Shown in pieces: positions 42,956 through 53,500 of a stretch of DNA of 64,000 nucleotides. A program made the translations under genes and the position numbers. Numbering within the stretch: the stretch's first letter is position 1; each line of letters begins with the position of its first letter. A model generated the notes under the pieces. That model saw nothing but the letters and a program-made list of their open reading frames with translations, had not been told where the DNA came from and made no database searches. The DNA comes from an uncultured Oscillospiraceae bacterium. GTDB taxonomy: Bacteria > Bacillota > Clostridia > Oscillospirales > Acutalibacteraceae. The stretch covers positions 8,412 through 72,411 of the forward strand of contig UQQT01000006.1 in NCBI GenBank assembly GCA_900543395.1. The letters are read 5' to 3'.

Positions 42956-43616
42956 TGTTCAATCTCTTTTCCAACATTTTTGAAATTATCATGAGAACGG
43001 ATATAACCACGAGGTAAAGTCCGGCGACGTAAACGTACGTTTCGAAGAATCTGTATGTAGAGCCTACGTACGTCTTAGCCTTGTTAACAACCTCGGCAAG
43101 TCCGATAACCGAAAGTATGGACGTATCCTTTATTGTAATGATAAACTGGTTGACTAAGGACGGAATCGATATTTTGAAAGCCTGAGGAAGAACAACTCTA
43201 ATCATAGCCCTGCTCTTGCTGAGTCCCAGACTTCTCGCCGCCTCCATCTGTCCCTTGTCGACGGCCTGAATACCGCCTCTGAATATTTCGGAAAGATACG
43301 CGCCCGCGTTGAGACTCAAGGTTATGACGCCTGCAACGAACGGAGTAAACTTAAATCCGCTGATAAAAAGCTGAACGACCTGCGGTACGCCGAAAAAGAC
43401 GATAAACGCCTGTACGAGCATGGGTGTTCCGCGGATAATCCAAACGTATGCGCCCGAGATGAGTCTGAACACTTTGAACTTCGACATTCCCATAAGGCAT
43501 GCGATAAGTCCGAGAAAGAAACCTATAAGAATGGAGAGAAGCGAAATTCCTATCGTCAGCTTGATACCGGCTAACAGAATAGGAGTCGCCTTTTCAAATA
43601 CAACGCTAAAATCCAT
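42921..43616 (-). CDS. Polar amino-acid ABC transporter permease
   Basis: 231 residues, about five membrane segments. The EAA loop [25 protein letters not shown] (in part: [20 protein letters not shown]) contacts the ATPase. HisM/GlnP-type. A hairpin at 43640-43670 separates it from the binding-protein gene. Possibly a homodimer, since only one permease gene is present. Confidence 0.93.
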   Translation of the reverse strand: MDFSVVFEKATPILLAGIKLTIGISLLSILIGFFLGLIACLMGMSKFKVFRLISGAYVWIIRGTPMLVQAFIVFFGVPQVVQLFISGFKFTPFVAGVITLSLNAGAYLSEIFRGGIQAVDKGQMEAARSLGLSKSRAMIRVVLPQAFKISIPSLVNQFIITIKDTSILSVIGLAEVVNKAKTYVGSTYRFFETYVYVAGLYLVVISVLMIISKMLEKRLNNDKKSKSNRSA

Positions 43617-43639
43617 AATCTTTCCTACAATCCAATAGA

Positions 43640-43670
43640 GTACAGTATGATCTTACAGACCATACTGTAC
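43640..43670 (-). terminator. Intra-operon hairpin (partial terminator or mRNA stabiliser)
   Basis: Perfect 10-bp stem GTACAGTATG / CATACTGTAC between the binding-protein and permease genes, without a strong T-tract. Fits the usual excess of binding protein over permease. Confidence 0.65.
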
Positions 43671-43711
43671 CGCAATAATCAATAATAAAATTTTAAGCTT
43701 AAGTCAAAAAC

Positions 43712-44518
43712 TTATTTCATACCGTACTTGGCGAGAAGCTGGTCGTAAACGCCGTTAGCCTTTACATTTTTAAGACCCTCGTTAAACATGGTGATAAGCT
43801 CTGCATTCTGACCCTTCTTGACTGCGAAGCCGTAGGGTTTGGGATTGATAACCTCACCTATTGTTTTAAGAGCGGTACCTGTCTTGATCGAGTAAGAAAT
43901 AACCGGAAAATCCTCGAAGCATGCGTCGTTATTACCGTTGAGAACAGCCTGATACATTTCGGCGCTGCCTTCGTAGGTAACGGTTTTGAAGCCGTATTTA
44001 TCCTTTACGCTCTCGGCATAATCAAGACCCTGGGTGCTTGCCTTAACGGCTACCGTCTTGCCTTTGAGATCCTCAAGAGACTTAATAGCGCTGTCAGCCT
44101 TAACAACGAGAACCTGACCGTTTTCAATGTAACCGTCGGAGAAATCGAAGGTTTCCTTTCTCTCGTCGGTGATGGTCATACCGGCGATCATAGCGTCTGC
44201 CTGACCTGCCTGAACCGCGCCCATTGAAGCATCGAATCCCTCGTTGTGCATCTCGTACTCGAACTTCTGATCTTTAGCGATAGCTTCAAGGAGATCCATA
44301 TCGAAGCCCGTGTACTTACCGCTTTCGGTATCAAGATACTCAAAGGGAGCGAAGCTGTTATCCGAGTAGATAACGTATTTCTTGCCCGTCTGTGCGGCTG
44401 CGTTCGACGTATCAGTCTTGCTTACGTCGCCGCCCTTGTCGTCTCCGCAGGAAGCGAAAGCGAACAGAGTCATAATAACCGCAAGAGCGAGTGCGATTAT
44501 TTTCGTTACTTTTTTCAT
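43712..44518 (-). CDS. Amino-acid-binding lipoprotein (SBP family 3)
   Basis: 268 residues. Lipobox FAFASC (Cys about 24), then the SBP_bac_3 fold: YSDNSFAPFEYLD, YTGFDMDLLEAIAKD, ADAMIAGMTITDERKETFDFSDGY (in part: AMIAGMTITDERK), and DLKGKTVAVKASTQG. The conserved Arg of ITDERK binds the ligand alpha-carboxylate. Anchored on the outer membrane face; delivers a polar amino acid to the downstream permease and ATPase. RBS CGGAGG. Confidence 0.95.
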   Translation of the reverse strand: MKKVTKIIALALAVIMTLFAFASCGDDKGGDVSKTDTSNAAAQTGKKYVIYSDNSFAPFEYLDTESGKYTGFDMDLLEAIAKDQKFEYEMHNEGFDASMGAVQAGQADAMIAGMTITDERKETFDFSDGYIENGQVLVVKADSAIKSLEDLKGKTVAVKASTQGLDYAESVKDKYGFKTVTYEGSAEMYQAVLNGNNDACFEDFPVISYSIKTGTALKTIGEVINPKPYGFAVKKGQNAELITMFNEGLKNVKANGVYDQLLAKYGMK

Positions 44519-44573
44519 GTGTAATCCTCCGTTTCAAAATAAAATCCGCTTTTGACAGCGAATATTTTAAGAT

Positions 44574-44602
44574 ATTTTACCATTTTTTATTGTGGGTGTC
44601 AA
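44574..44602 (-). promoter_or_regulatory. Sigma-A promoter of the amino-acid ABC operon
   Basis: Minus strand TTGACA (44602-44597), 17 bp, TAAAAT (44579-44574) with an extended TGG. Confidence 0.85.
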
Positions 44603-44716
44603 TGACTATTATAAAAAAATATACGCTTCGCATATTTTAAATATGTAGGTATGCACAAAAATCACGGATATTTATACGTTTAAAGTCCAACAATCAACGA
44701 AATGAATCTGTAATTA

Positions 44717-44745
44717 TTGAAAAATATATAATATGATAGTATAAT
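44717..44745 (+). promoter_or_regulatory. Sigma-A promoter of the second heterodimeric ABC exporter
   Basis: TTGAAA (44717-44722), 17 bp, TATAAT (44740-44745). Confidence 0.8.
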
Positions 44746-44780
44746 TTATATTTATTCATACTGTTTAGGACGGATATAAT

Positions 44781-46505
44781 GTGAAAAAGGTTTTTTATTA
44801 TCTGAAAAGCTACGCCGTGCAGAGTATTCTCGGTCCGCTTTTCAAGTTAGGAGAAGCGACGCTCGAGCTGTTCGTTCCGCTCGTCGTGGCTAAGATAATC
44901 GACGTCGGCATCCCGAATTCTGACAAAAATTATATTATTAAAATGAGTCTTATCCTCGTCGGGCTTGCACTCGCCGGACTTTTGATGAGCGTTACGGCAC
45001 AGTATTTCGCCGCAAAGGCCTCCGTCGGATGTGTTACGAAAATGCGTTCGGCTCTGTTTGCCCATATTCAGACCTTATCGTACTCGGATCTTGACTCTCT
45101 CGGCACGTCGACCGTCATAACGAGAATGACGGGGGACATGAACCAGATTCAGACGGGACTCAATATCGGTTTAAGACTGCTTTTGCGCTCACCCTTTGTC
45201 GTACTCGGCGCAATGGTCATGGCGTTTACAATAGATACGCGCGAGGCTTTGATTTTCGCGGGGGCGATTCCGATTCTTGCCACAGTAATATTCGGCATAA
45301 TGCTCGCCGGAATCCCTCTTTATAAAAAAACGCAGGGCAAGCTCGACTCGGTTTTAAGACTTACGAGAGAGAATCTCACGGGAGTGAGAGTTATACGCGC
45401 GTTCGGCAGGGAAAAAGAGGAAACCGCCCGTTTCGTAGGCTCGAACAACGCGCTTGTCGCTATACAGGAATTCGCGGGCAAAATCGCGGCGGTACTCAAT
45501 CCCGCAACGTACGTTATAATAAACGCCGCCGTTATAATTCTAATATATTCGGGCGCGGTAAAGGTCAACGCGGGAACCCTCACGCAGGGCGAGACAGTCG
45601 CGCTTTATAACTATATGTCGCAGATACTCATAGAGCTGATTAAATTCGCAAGCCTTATCATAAGTATTACGAAGGCCGCCGCGTGCGCGAACAGAGTAAG
45701 CGATATTCTCGATATGTCCCCGTCGTTTGAGGGCGGAGACGTTATCGGCGGAAGCGACACCGACGAGGCCGTAAGATTCGAAAACGTATATTTAAAATAC
45801 AACGAAACCGGCGGCGACGCGCTCGAGGATATCTCGTTTACGCTTAAAAAAGGACAGACCCTCGGAATCATAGGCGGTACGGGCGCGGGCAAAACGTCGG
45901 TTGTGAATCTGATACCCGGATTTTATCATGCAACAAAAGGTAACGTCTATGTCGACGGCGTAAACGTAAACGACTGGAATCAGAATTCGTTAAAGGACAG
46001 GATAGGCGTAGTCGAACAGAAGGCAACGCTTTTCTCCGGTACGATAAGAGATAATTTAAAATGGGGCGACGAAAACGCAACGGACGAAGAAATCATGTCC
46101 GCGGCAAGAACGGCGCAGGCGGAGGACGTTATAAATTCAAAGGAATCGGGACTCGACAGCGTTATCGAACAGGGCGGAAAAAATCTCTCGGGCGGTCAGA
46201 GACAGAGACTGACAATTGCCCGCGCACTCGTTAAAAAACCCGAAATTCTCATCCTCGACGACTCCTCGTCCGCGCTCGACTTCGCGACGGACGCAAAGCT
46301 GAGAAAAGCGATAGCCTCGATAAAGGACACGTCGGTAATAATCGTCTCGCAGAGAACCTCGTCGATAAAGCACGCGGACGTAATCGCCGTGCTCGACGAC
46401 GGCAGATTAGCGGGACTCGGAACGCATAGCGAGCTTCTTGAAAACTGCCCGGTTTATAAAGAAATTTACGACTCACAGTATAAAAAGGCGGGTGAGGAAA
46501 AATGA
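44781..46505 (+). CDS. Heterodimeric ABC exporter, degenerate half (TM-NBD)
   Basis: 574 residues from a GTG start (AGGA upstream). Six-TM domain, Walker A GGTGAGKTS, canonical signature LSGGQRQRL, but Walker B ILILDDSSSALD with Asp in place of the catalytic Glu. Paralogous in design to the 22063-24054 half. The partner gene starts within its last four bases (ATGA). Confidence 0.9.
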   Translation: MKKVFYYLKSYAVQSILGPLFKLGEATLELFVPLVVAKIIDVGIPNSDKNYIIKMSLILVGLALAGLLMSVTAQYFAAKASVGCVTKMRSALFAHIQTLSYSDLDSLGTSTVITRMTGDMNQIQTGLNIGLRLLLRSPFVVLGAMVMAFTIDTREALIFAGAIPILATVIFGIMLAGIPLYKKTQGKLDSVLRLTRENLTGVRVIRAFGREKEETARFVGSNNALVAIQEFAGKIAAVLNPATYVIINAAVIILIYSGAVKVNAGTLTQGETVALYNYMSQILIELIKFASLIISITKAAACANRVSDILDMSPSFEGGDVIGGSDTDEAVRFENVYLKYNETGGDALEDISFTLKKGQTLGIIGGTGAGKTSVVNLIPGFYHATKGNVYVDGVNVNDWNQNSLKDRIGVVEQKATLFSGTIRDNLKWGDENATDEEIMSAARTAQAEDVINSKESGLDSVIEQGGKNLSGGQRQRLTIARALVKKPEILILDDSSSALDFATDAKLRKAIASIKDTSVIIVSQRTSSIKHADVIAVLDDGRLAGLGTHSELLENCPVYKEIYDSQYKKAGEEK

Positions 46506-48271
46506 AGAAAAAACGCACCTCTTCAAACGACAGAAAGACCGTAAAGATGCTGATGAAGTATGTCGGAAGATATAAAATCCTGCTGTTTTTCTCGATTCTC
46601 CTCGCGGGCGTAAGCGTCGTTCTTACATTATACATTCCGATACTCGCGGGAAACGCGATAGACTGTATACACGGAATCGGAAACGTCGATTTTGACTCGA
46701 TAAAAAATATACTTATAAAAGTCGGAATAATAACCGCCGTCACCGCCGTAATCCAATGGATAATGAACATGATAAACAACCGCATAACGTACAGGGTCAT
46801 ACGCGACGCGAGAAACGACGCGTTCAAAAAGCTTGAAATTCTCCCGCTTAAATACCTTGACTCTCACCCGCACGGCGACACGGTCAGCAGAATTATCTCC
46901 GACGCCGACCAGTTCGGAGACGGTCTGCTGATGGGATTTTCACAGCTGTTCACGGGCGTTATGACGATAGGAGCGACTCTCGTTTTCATGCTGACGATAA
47001 ACCCTCCGATAACCGCAGTCGTAGTCGTACTGACTCCCCTGTCGCTGTTCATGGCACGCTTTATAGCAAAGAAAACGCACGCGATGTTTACCTTAAGGTC
47101 GCAAACGAACGCGGAGCAGACCTCTCACATTGAGGAAACGCTCGGAAACGAAAAAACCGTTCAGGCGTTTTCAAAGGAGAACGACGCTAACGAAAAATTT
47201 AACGAAATAAATGAAAGACTCGAAAAATGCTCGCTTAAAGCAACGTTCTTTTCATCCCTTACAAACCCCTGCACGCGCTTTATCAACAGCATAGTCTACG
47301 CGGCGGTCGCCTTAACGGGCGCAATAGGAGTCATAAACGGCGGACATTTTGCAATGACCGTTGGCGGACTTGTTTCATTTTTAAGCTACGCGAACCAGTA
47401 TACAAAGCCTTTTAACGAAATATCGGGCGTTATCACAGAGCTTCAGAATTCGCTCGCCTGCGCCGAGAGATTATTCGAATTCATTAATGAAACTCCCGAA
47501 ATTCCCGATTCGAAGGACGCAAAAACGCTCGTTTCTCCGACGGGAAAGGTCGATTTTGACTCGGTTTATTTCTCATACACTCCCGGCAAAAAGCTTATCG
47601 AGGATTTTAATTTATCCGTGCATCCCGGTCAGAGAATCGCGATCGTAGGCCCCACCGGCTGCGGAAAGACAACGCTTATTAATCTTTTGATGCGTTTCTA
47701 CGACGCGGATTCGGGCAAAATAAGCGTAGACGGCGAGCCGATAAGGTGTCTTACGAGAAAATCGTTAAGGTCAAACTACGGCATGGTCTTACAGGACACG
47801 TGGCTGAGATACGGCACCGTCAGGGATAATATCAGAATTTCAAAGCCCGACGCAACGGACGAGGAGGTTATCGCGGCGGCAAAATCGGCGCACGCACACT
47901 CGTTCATAAAACGTCTGCCCGACGGGTACGATACCGTTCTGGGCGAGAGCGACGGCGGACTCTCGCAGGGACAAAAACAGCTTCTGTGCATAACGAGAAT
48001 CATGTTAAGCCTGCCACCGATGCTGATTCTCGACGAGGCAACGTCGTCAATCGATACGAGAACGGAGCTGAAAATTCAGAACGCGTTTGCAAAAATGACC
48101 GAGGGCAGGACGAGCTTCATAGTCGCGCACCGACTCTCGACAATACAGAGCGCGGACGTAATACTCGTCATGAAGGACGGTAAAATAATAGAACAGGGCA
48201 ATCATGATTCCCTCATGGCTCAAAACGGATTCTACACGAATTTATACAACAGCCAGTTTGAAACGACTTGA
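46502..48271 (+). CDS. Heterodimeric ABC exporter, catalytically complete half (TM-NBD)
   Basis: 589 residues. Six-TM domain, Walker A GPTGCGKTT, altered signature LSQGQKQLL, intact Walker B MLILDEATSSID and switch IVAHRLSTI. Forms the expected asymmetric pair with the upstream half: one working and one degenerate ATP site. Substrate unknown. GAGGAAAA ribosome binding site inside the upstream gene. Confidence 0.92.
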   Translation: MKKKRTSSNDRKTVKMLMKYVGRYKILLFFSILLAGVSVVLTLYIPILAGNAIDCIHGIGNVDFDSIKNILIKVGIITAVTAVIQWIMNMINNRITYRVIRDARNDAFKKLEILPLKYLDSHPHGDTVSRIISDADQFGDGLLMGFSQLFTGVMTIGATLVFMLTINPPITAVVVVLTPLSLFMARFIAKKTHAMFTLRSQTNAEQTSHIEETLGNEKTVQAFSKENDANEKFNEINERLEKCSLKATFFSSLTNPCTRFINSIVYAAVALTGAIGVINGGHFAMTVGGLVSFLSYANQYTKPFNEISGVITELQNSLACAERLFEFINETPEIPDSKDAKTLVSPTGKVDFDSVYFSYTPGKKLIEDFNLSVHPGQRIAIVGPTGCGKTTLINLLMRFYDADSGKISVDGEPIRCLTRKSLRSNYGMVLQDTWLRYGTVRDNIRISKPDATDEEVIAAAKSAHAHSFIKRLPDGYDTVLGESDGGLSQGQKQLLCITRIMLSLPPMLILDEATSSIDTRTELKIQNAFAKMTEGRTSFIVAHRLSTIQSADVILVMKDGKIIEQGNHDSLMAQNGFYTNLYNSQFETT

Positions 48272-48370
48272 TTTTCATTATCTCACACATAATAATGTTT
48301 CAACTATTATTTTATTAAAAAAAATAAAACCTTTTTAACACAACTGTAGCATTATCACTTTATCAAACAA

Positions 48371-48414
48371 AAAAACACGCATATTACCTTATTTAGGAGC
48401 ATATGCGTGTTTTT
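48371..48414. terminator. Bidirectional terminator
   Basis: Perfect 14-bp arms AAAAACACGCATAT (48371-48384) and ATATGCGTGTTTTT (48401-48414) between the convergent exporter and methyltransferase genes. Confidence 0.88.
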
Positions 48415-48510
48415 ATTATGGCAATGTGTAATTATATATTGCCGATTACTCGTCAAAAAGATTTCTGTTATACATTTTTTTAGAATTCAAAAAACAAAAA
48501 AAATTTACTC

Positions 48511-49488
48511 TTAACCTGTTTGTTCGTATATACTTTTTGCAATATGATATGCAAGCATAACAGGAACAGCATTTCCTACCATTTTATAACCATCAGCGAT
48601 ATCTGTATAATAAAAAATGAAATTATCAGGAAAAGTTTGTATTCTTGCGCATTCCCGAACAGATAAACGACGATACAAAGCTTCTTTTCCGGGTACAAAT
48701 ATTCTCTTATTTTTTTCAACAAATATCATTTTAGGTGCCTGAGGATGAATGGGAGCGTGCCTTCCTCCAGCTTGAATTGTAAATGATTGTTCGTCCCAAT
48801 TACGAACCCTGTTTCTTGACATATAAATTGTTGAAAACCCCCCATTCATATACTCATGATTTGGAATAAGACAATTACCCCCATTGGTTTTATTTTTGTC
48901 TTGCGCTTTAATTGCAGTATCTTTTAAGTCCCATATTGCATCCTTTAATGTAATTTTATAATTTAGCGGAGCAGGAAATCTATAATCTATATTTAAATCT
49001 TTCCTAAAACCAATATAAAAAACCCTCTTTCTATCCTGCGGAACAGCATAGTTTGCAGCATTAGCTAAATTCACAGAAACACTGTATCCTGCTTCCTCAA
49101 AATTGCATAAAATGTTTTTTACTGCTTCCCTATGTAAATCCGCAAGCATACCTGAAACATTTTCAGCAACAAAAAATTTGGGACGTTTATCTTTAAGTAT
49201 TCGAATAAACTCATAAAAAAGTTTTCCGCGGCTATCTTCGATACCCCGTCCTGCACCGGCCTCGCTCCAACTCTGACATGGTGGTCCGCCGATAATACCG
49301 TCGCAATCCGGAATATCACTTGATGGAATATTTCTTATATCTCTTTTATCAAGAGGGGTACTGTGATTTTTTTCGTAGGTTTCCCAAATTGTTTTATCGT
49401 ATTCATTTGCCCACAGTATATTAAAACCCGCCTTTCGGAACCCCAAATCCAACCCGCCGGCACCTGAAAATAAACTTATAATATTCAT
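48511..49488 (-). CDS. DNA (cytosine-5)-methyltransferase, M.HaeIII-like (predicted GGCC)
   Basis: 325 residues. Motif [14 protein letters not shown], motif [11 protein letters not shown] with catalytic Cys71 (same number as in M.HaeIII), motif VI AENV, motif [17 protein letters not shown], and motifs [18 protein letters not shown] and [10 protein letters not shown]. The stretches [25 protein letters not shown] and HPQAP match my memory of M.HaeIII closely, which predicts methylation of GGCC (inference from family). Starts 9 bp after the endonuclease gene. Its AT-rich codons contrast with the flanking genes. Confidence 0.92.
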   Translation of the reverse strand: MNIISLFSGAGGLDLGFRKAGFNILWANEYDKTIWETYEKNHSTPLDKRDIRNIPSSDIPDCDGIIGGPPCQSWSEAGAGRGIEDSRGKLFYEFIRILKDKRPKFFVAENVSGMLADLHREAVKNILCNFEEAGYSVSVNLANAANYAVPQDRKRVFYIGFRKDLNIDYRFPAPLNYKITLKDAIWDLKDTAIKAQDKNKTNGGNCLIPNHEYMNGGFSTIYMSRNRVRNWDEQSFTIQAGGRHAPIHPQAPKMIFVEKNKRIFVPGKEALYRRLSVRECARIQTFPDNFIFYYTDIADGYKMVGNAVPVMLAYHIAKSIYEQTG

Positions 49489-49497
49489 TAAATTCTC

Positions 49498-50343
49498 CTA
49501 TACTGTAAATGTAATTAATTTTGCACTTTTAAGTTGTGCCGGATTGTTTGGATCCTTAATTTTAACATTTTCAATATGCAAGTACTGAATGGTTTTACAT
49601 AGTTGTTCTAATTCATTATAGTTATTAAACGAATAGTATTTTTCTTCATTTATAAGAGCCATAAAATTAAATTTTTTTGAATAGTCTCTTCTATAAATAT
49701 ACCTAAAAACACTAAATGGATTTTCAATACCCCACATACCGCGAACTCGTAAATATGTTATCCCCAAAGGATCTACTCTGTTTACTCTGCCTAATTCTTT
49801 AGTTTCAGAAAACTCCACACCGTTTATACTTTCCACTCCGTTTTTGATAACACTTTTTATTTGTTCATAAACAGATTTTTCAGCACAATAATCATCGCCA
49901 TATACCAAAGCCAAAGATTTAAGGTAATTAGAGTCAACCACTCCAACAGCATAAATCATATCTTTAACTTTCCAATCCTCACATTCTCTGCAAGCCTTTT
50001 TTATCATAGGACTATCGCAATAAAGTTTAGCTTTTGGGTAACTGCTGTTTAATGCTAACGATGAATCGTTTGATTCTATTTTTTTAACCTCAATAGCATC
50101 TCCGCCTCGCAACATAGAATCAGGAGGATTGTTTTGATTTCCTAAATAGCTAAACACGTTTGATAGCTTTTGATTCCTAATGCTTTCATCTTTTTCATTT
50201 ACTGTTCCTGCAAATATGTCTTTGATATATTCTTCTAAAGCTTCTCCCATATTATTTGCTCTGTTATGACTTTCCGAATAACTACGTAATTCAAATTTAG
50301 GATTTATAACAAGCCGCATTATTGCATTGATTATATTTGACAT
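49498..50343 (-). CDS. Type II restriction endonuclease, NgoPII-like (predicted GGCC)
   Basis: 281 residues, start at AAGGAGTGA. The PD-(D/E)xK nuclease core is GGDAIEVKK (Asp82, Glu85, Lys87), preceded by MGEALEEYIKDIFAGT and FSYLGNQNNPPD, which I recognise as the NgoPII family; NgoPII cuts GGCC, matching the HaeIII-type methyltransferase next to it. The methyltransferase is downstream in the same operon, and no controller protein is visible. AT-rich codon use supports horizontal acquisition. Confidence 0.85.
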   Translation of the reverse strand: MSNIINAIMRLVINPKFELRSYSESHNRANNMGEALEEYIKDIFAGTVNEKDESIRNQKLSNVFSYLGNQNNPPDSMLRGGDAIEVKKIESNDSSLALNSSYPKAKLYCDSPMIKKACRECEDWKVKDMIYAVGVVDSNYLKSLALVYGDDYCAEKSVYEQIKSVIKNGVESINGVEFSETKELGRVNRVDPLGITYLRVRGMWGIENPFSVFRYIYRRDYSKKFNFMALINEEKYYSFNNYNELEQLCKTIQYLHIENVKIKDPNNPAQLKSAKLITFTV

Positions 50344-50533
50344 TACAAATCACTCCTTAGCTTTATACATTTTCCGTTTTATATGTTTTTCAGATTAACT
50401 AATAGCAGACAGCAAAATTTCCATCCTTTTTTTCTCACACATTTACATAATCCTATAATTTTTTCATTATATTTTACTCCACGTAAAGCTGTATTATTTT
50501 TATAAAAAACACATAAAGAGCAGAATTTAAAAA

Positions 50534-53500
50534 TTAACAACCTATTGCAATCAGCCCGAGTTCCTTCGGTACCTCCGATTCGACGGACGAAATTTCACGC
50601 ACATGCTTCGCCGCGTTTTCGCTCATTTTCTCAAAGAGCTTTTCGTCCCTTACAAGTCTTAAAATTCCGTCGGCGATACCCTTATAATCCTCTGCCCCGG
50701 CTAAAATTCCGCAGTTATCGTCAACGAATTCGGGTACGGCGGCAACCGCGTTCGTCACGGGAACGAGTCCCGAGGACATTGCCTCGTCACGCGAAACGCC
50801 CTGTGTATCCATACGCGTGGTACAAAGGAAAATTCCGTGTGTTTTATGCTCGTCCGCGATGTCGTACGGTGAGAGATAACGCCTGTTCATATTGACGTTT
50901 TTGTACCTTTTAAGAGCCGAATACGTTATGTCGAATTTTTCTCCGTCGCCGAAAATATCGAACGTCATATCTTTAAATTCGTCATATTTTGAAAGCTCCG
51001 CAATCGCTTTTGTCATAACGTCGTTTGCGTAGTTGTTGTTTGCGAACGATTTAACCGCAAGAATTTTAAATCTCTGCTCTTTCGGCTTCTTTTCATACGA
51101 ATAAAGCGACGTGTCAATGCAGTTGTGAATGACGGACGAGTTTTTATCCGTAAATTCGACGCCGTAGTCCTCGCCGACCGTATTTTTGAGATATTCGGAA
51201 ACAAATACGAAATGAATATTATCCGTTTTCGAGCACTCGAAAACCTCGCGCCACATTTTTTCCCTGACTGCCGACTGTTCTTTCGCCTTTTCAAGCTCCC
51301 TGTCCGTCTCAAAATTATATTTACGTCTGAACCACGGCTGAATGTCGAATCCGTGAGACCATATAAATATATTGAACGAATCGGTGTAGGGCTTGATAAT
51401 GCTCCAGATATACGGGTCAAGGAAGTGGATGAATATATTTTTAATATTCGAATTTTCGAGAATCGAAACGAGTCTGTCGGCGTTGCCCGAAACCACGTCG
51501 ATTCCGTCGTATTCTCTGAATTCAGCCTTAACGTCCGCGCCTATCGCGGCGGCGTCTGCGGGATAGGCATAATTTTTATAAGCCTTTAAACGGCGGTGGA
51601 TGTACATGTATTTATACAAATCGTCGTACGACGGGTATGCGGGTGCAAGAACAAGCGTATCGTTTCTCGACACAAACGGCATATCCTCGTAGATATTTAT
51701 ATCGCTTCCGATTCTGACGGAGCTTATCTCCGTGTTGCCCGAACCGGTTATAACGAGCGAAATATTAACATATTCGCCCCCGGCGGGAATATCGGCTGAC
51801 AAAAACGGCATATCGGTGCTCACTTCCGATGTTATAACGCGTTTTGAGCTGTCGAGCACATCGCATTTTATATTGACCGCGAGATCGCCCGCGCACGCAC
51901 AGACTATCGAAATATTATTCTGTATACCGTGTTCGGAAAGCTTTAATTCCTTTGCGATTACGGGTTCGCTCTTCTCGCCCTCGGACATTTTCGAGTCAAC
52001 GCCCGTTTTTCCGTCGGCGGCGAAATAGAGAACCTTTTTATTAGTATACTTTCTGAAAGCGTTGTTAAGCTCGACGGGGCCGTAGTTTATATAAATCGAA
52101 TCGTCCTCGCCGGGCTTTATATTCTCGGCAAGTTTTTCGAGTTTATGAAGCTCTATTCCTTTATCGGCGATAAACATATCCCCGCATTTTTCGCACGACT
52201 GCCCGCCGTTTTCGCAGTAGTTGAATTCGTCCGTGCATAGGAATTTTCCGTCAAGCTTTACACCCTTTGCAAAGCTTAAAACATCGCATTTTACGGCAGA
52301 CGGCCTGACAATTCCCGCGTTCGAATTAAACGAGGAACACTCCCTGTACGTATTTTCTCTCGAAGCAATCGAGACTTCGCCGTTTTCGTTTTTATATGTA
52401 TCTGCTTTTCCGAAGCCGTCGAGGGAAGAATATCTCACCGACAAAACAAGGTCGTAAAGATAATTTTCACCGTAAAAATCACGCGGATTCATAGCTGCGA
52501 TAAATCCGTTTACGGGGAACTCCGCCGACGAGGCTTCATCGGTTCCGATTCTTTTTACTCTCTCGTCCGACTCGGTAAAATCAACGTCCGTTATGATATA
52601 AAGACGGGCGTTTTTGTACGTCTGACGGGCAAATGAAGATATTGTATTACTGACTTCTTCCCCCGTTTCGCAGTACGAATAAAGCGTAATTCCGGGCAGT
52701 TTTTTCTTCATATCCCTGCCGAAAACAATACCCGCTATATATCCGAGCCTGTCCTCGCACAGATGGTATGACAGTACGGTACGAAGCCCCGCGAGTCTGA
52801 ATTTTCGCGTCGATTCCTCGTCGCAGCAGTATTTGTCAAGATGACGTTTAAGCTCATTTGAATTGTCCGTACTTATCGTTAAGTCGCCGAAGAAGTTCCG
52901 CTGACCGCGCGAATAATTGCCGACGGTTATCGTATTCGAAGCCAGAAGCTCAAACACCCTGCGCGCAAACATCGACTGCGACGCGTTTACCGAGTTCATG
53001 TTCACGCCGTAGTTATAGCCCTTATACGCTATATGTATTTCGTCGGGAGACAGCGAACCCAATATCATTTTATTATATCTTGCGGGAAACGCATGCTCGG
53101 GTCTCGGATTTTTAAAATTTCTGTCGAATATTTCGAGTCCCTTTGTACTCTCGAAAACATCGGCAAAATCGTCAAAAACCCTGCATCTCTCTTTATACTT
53201 ATGATAATACGCGCCCGCAAAGCAGAATTTATCCTTTCTTACATGCATTTCGAGCGGATTATGCACTCTCGGCTGCGCCGAAAAATGAAGCAGATACACG
53301 TTGTCGCTGTTAAGACTCTTCTTATACTTTGCAACGCAGTCGATGTCCGTCGTAAAAACATAGTCCGCACACGACGCCGCCGACATGAAAACGTCCGTAA
53401 AAACGGGGTCCTCTTTATTCCAGAATACTATCGGAATCCTTTTTGACCGGCAGTATTCGCTTAACTCATAAAGCTCCTTGCTTCCGTTTGCAATTTTCTT

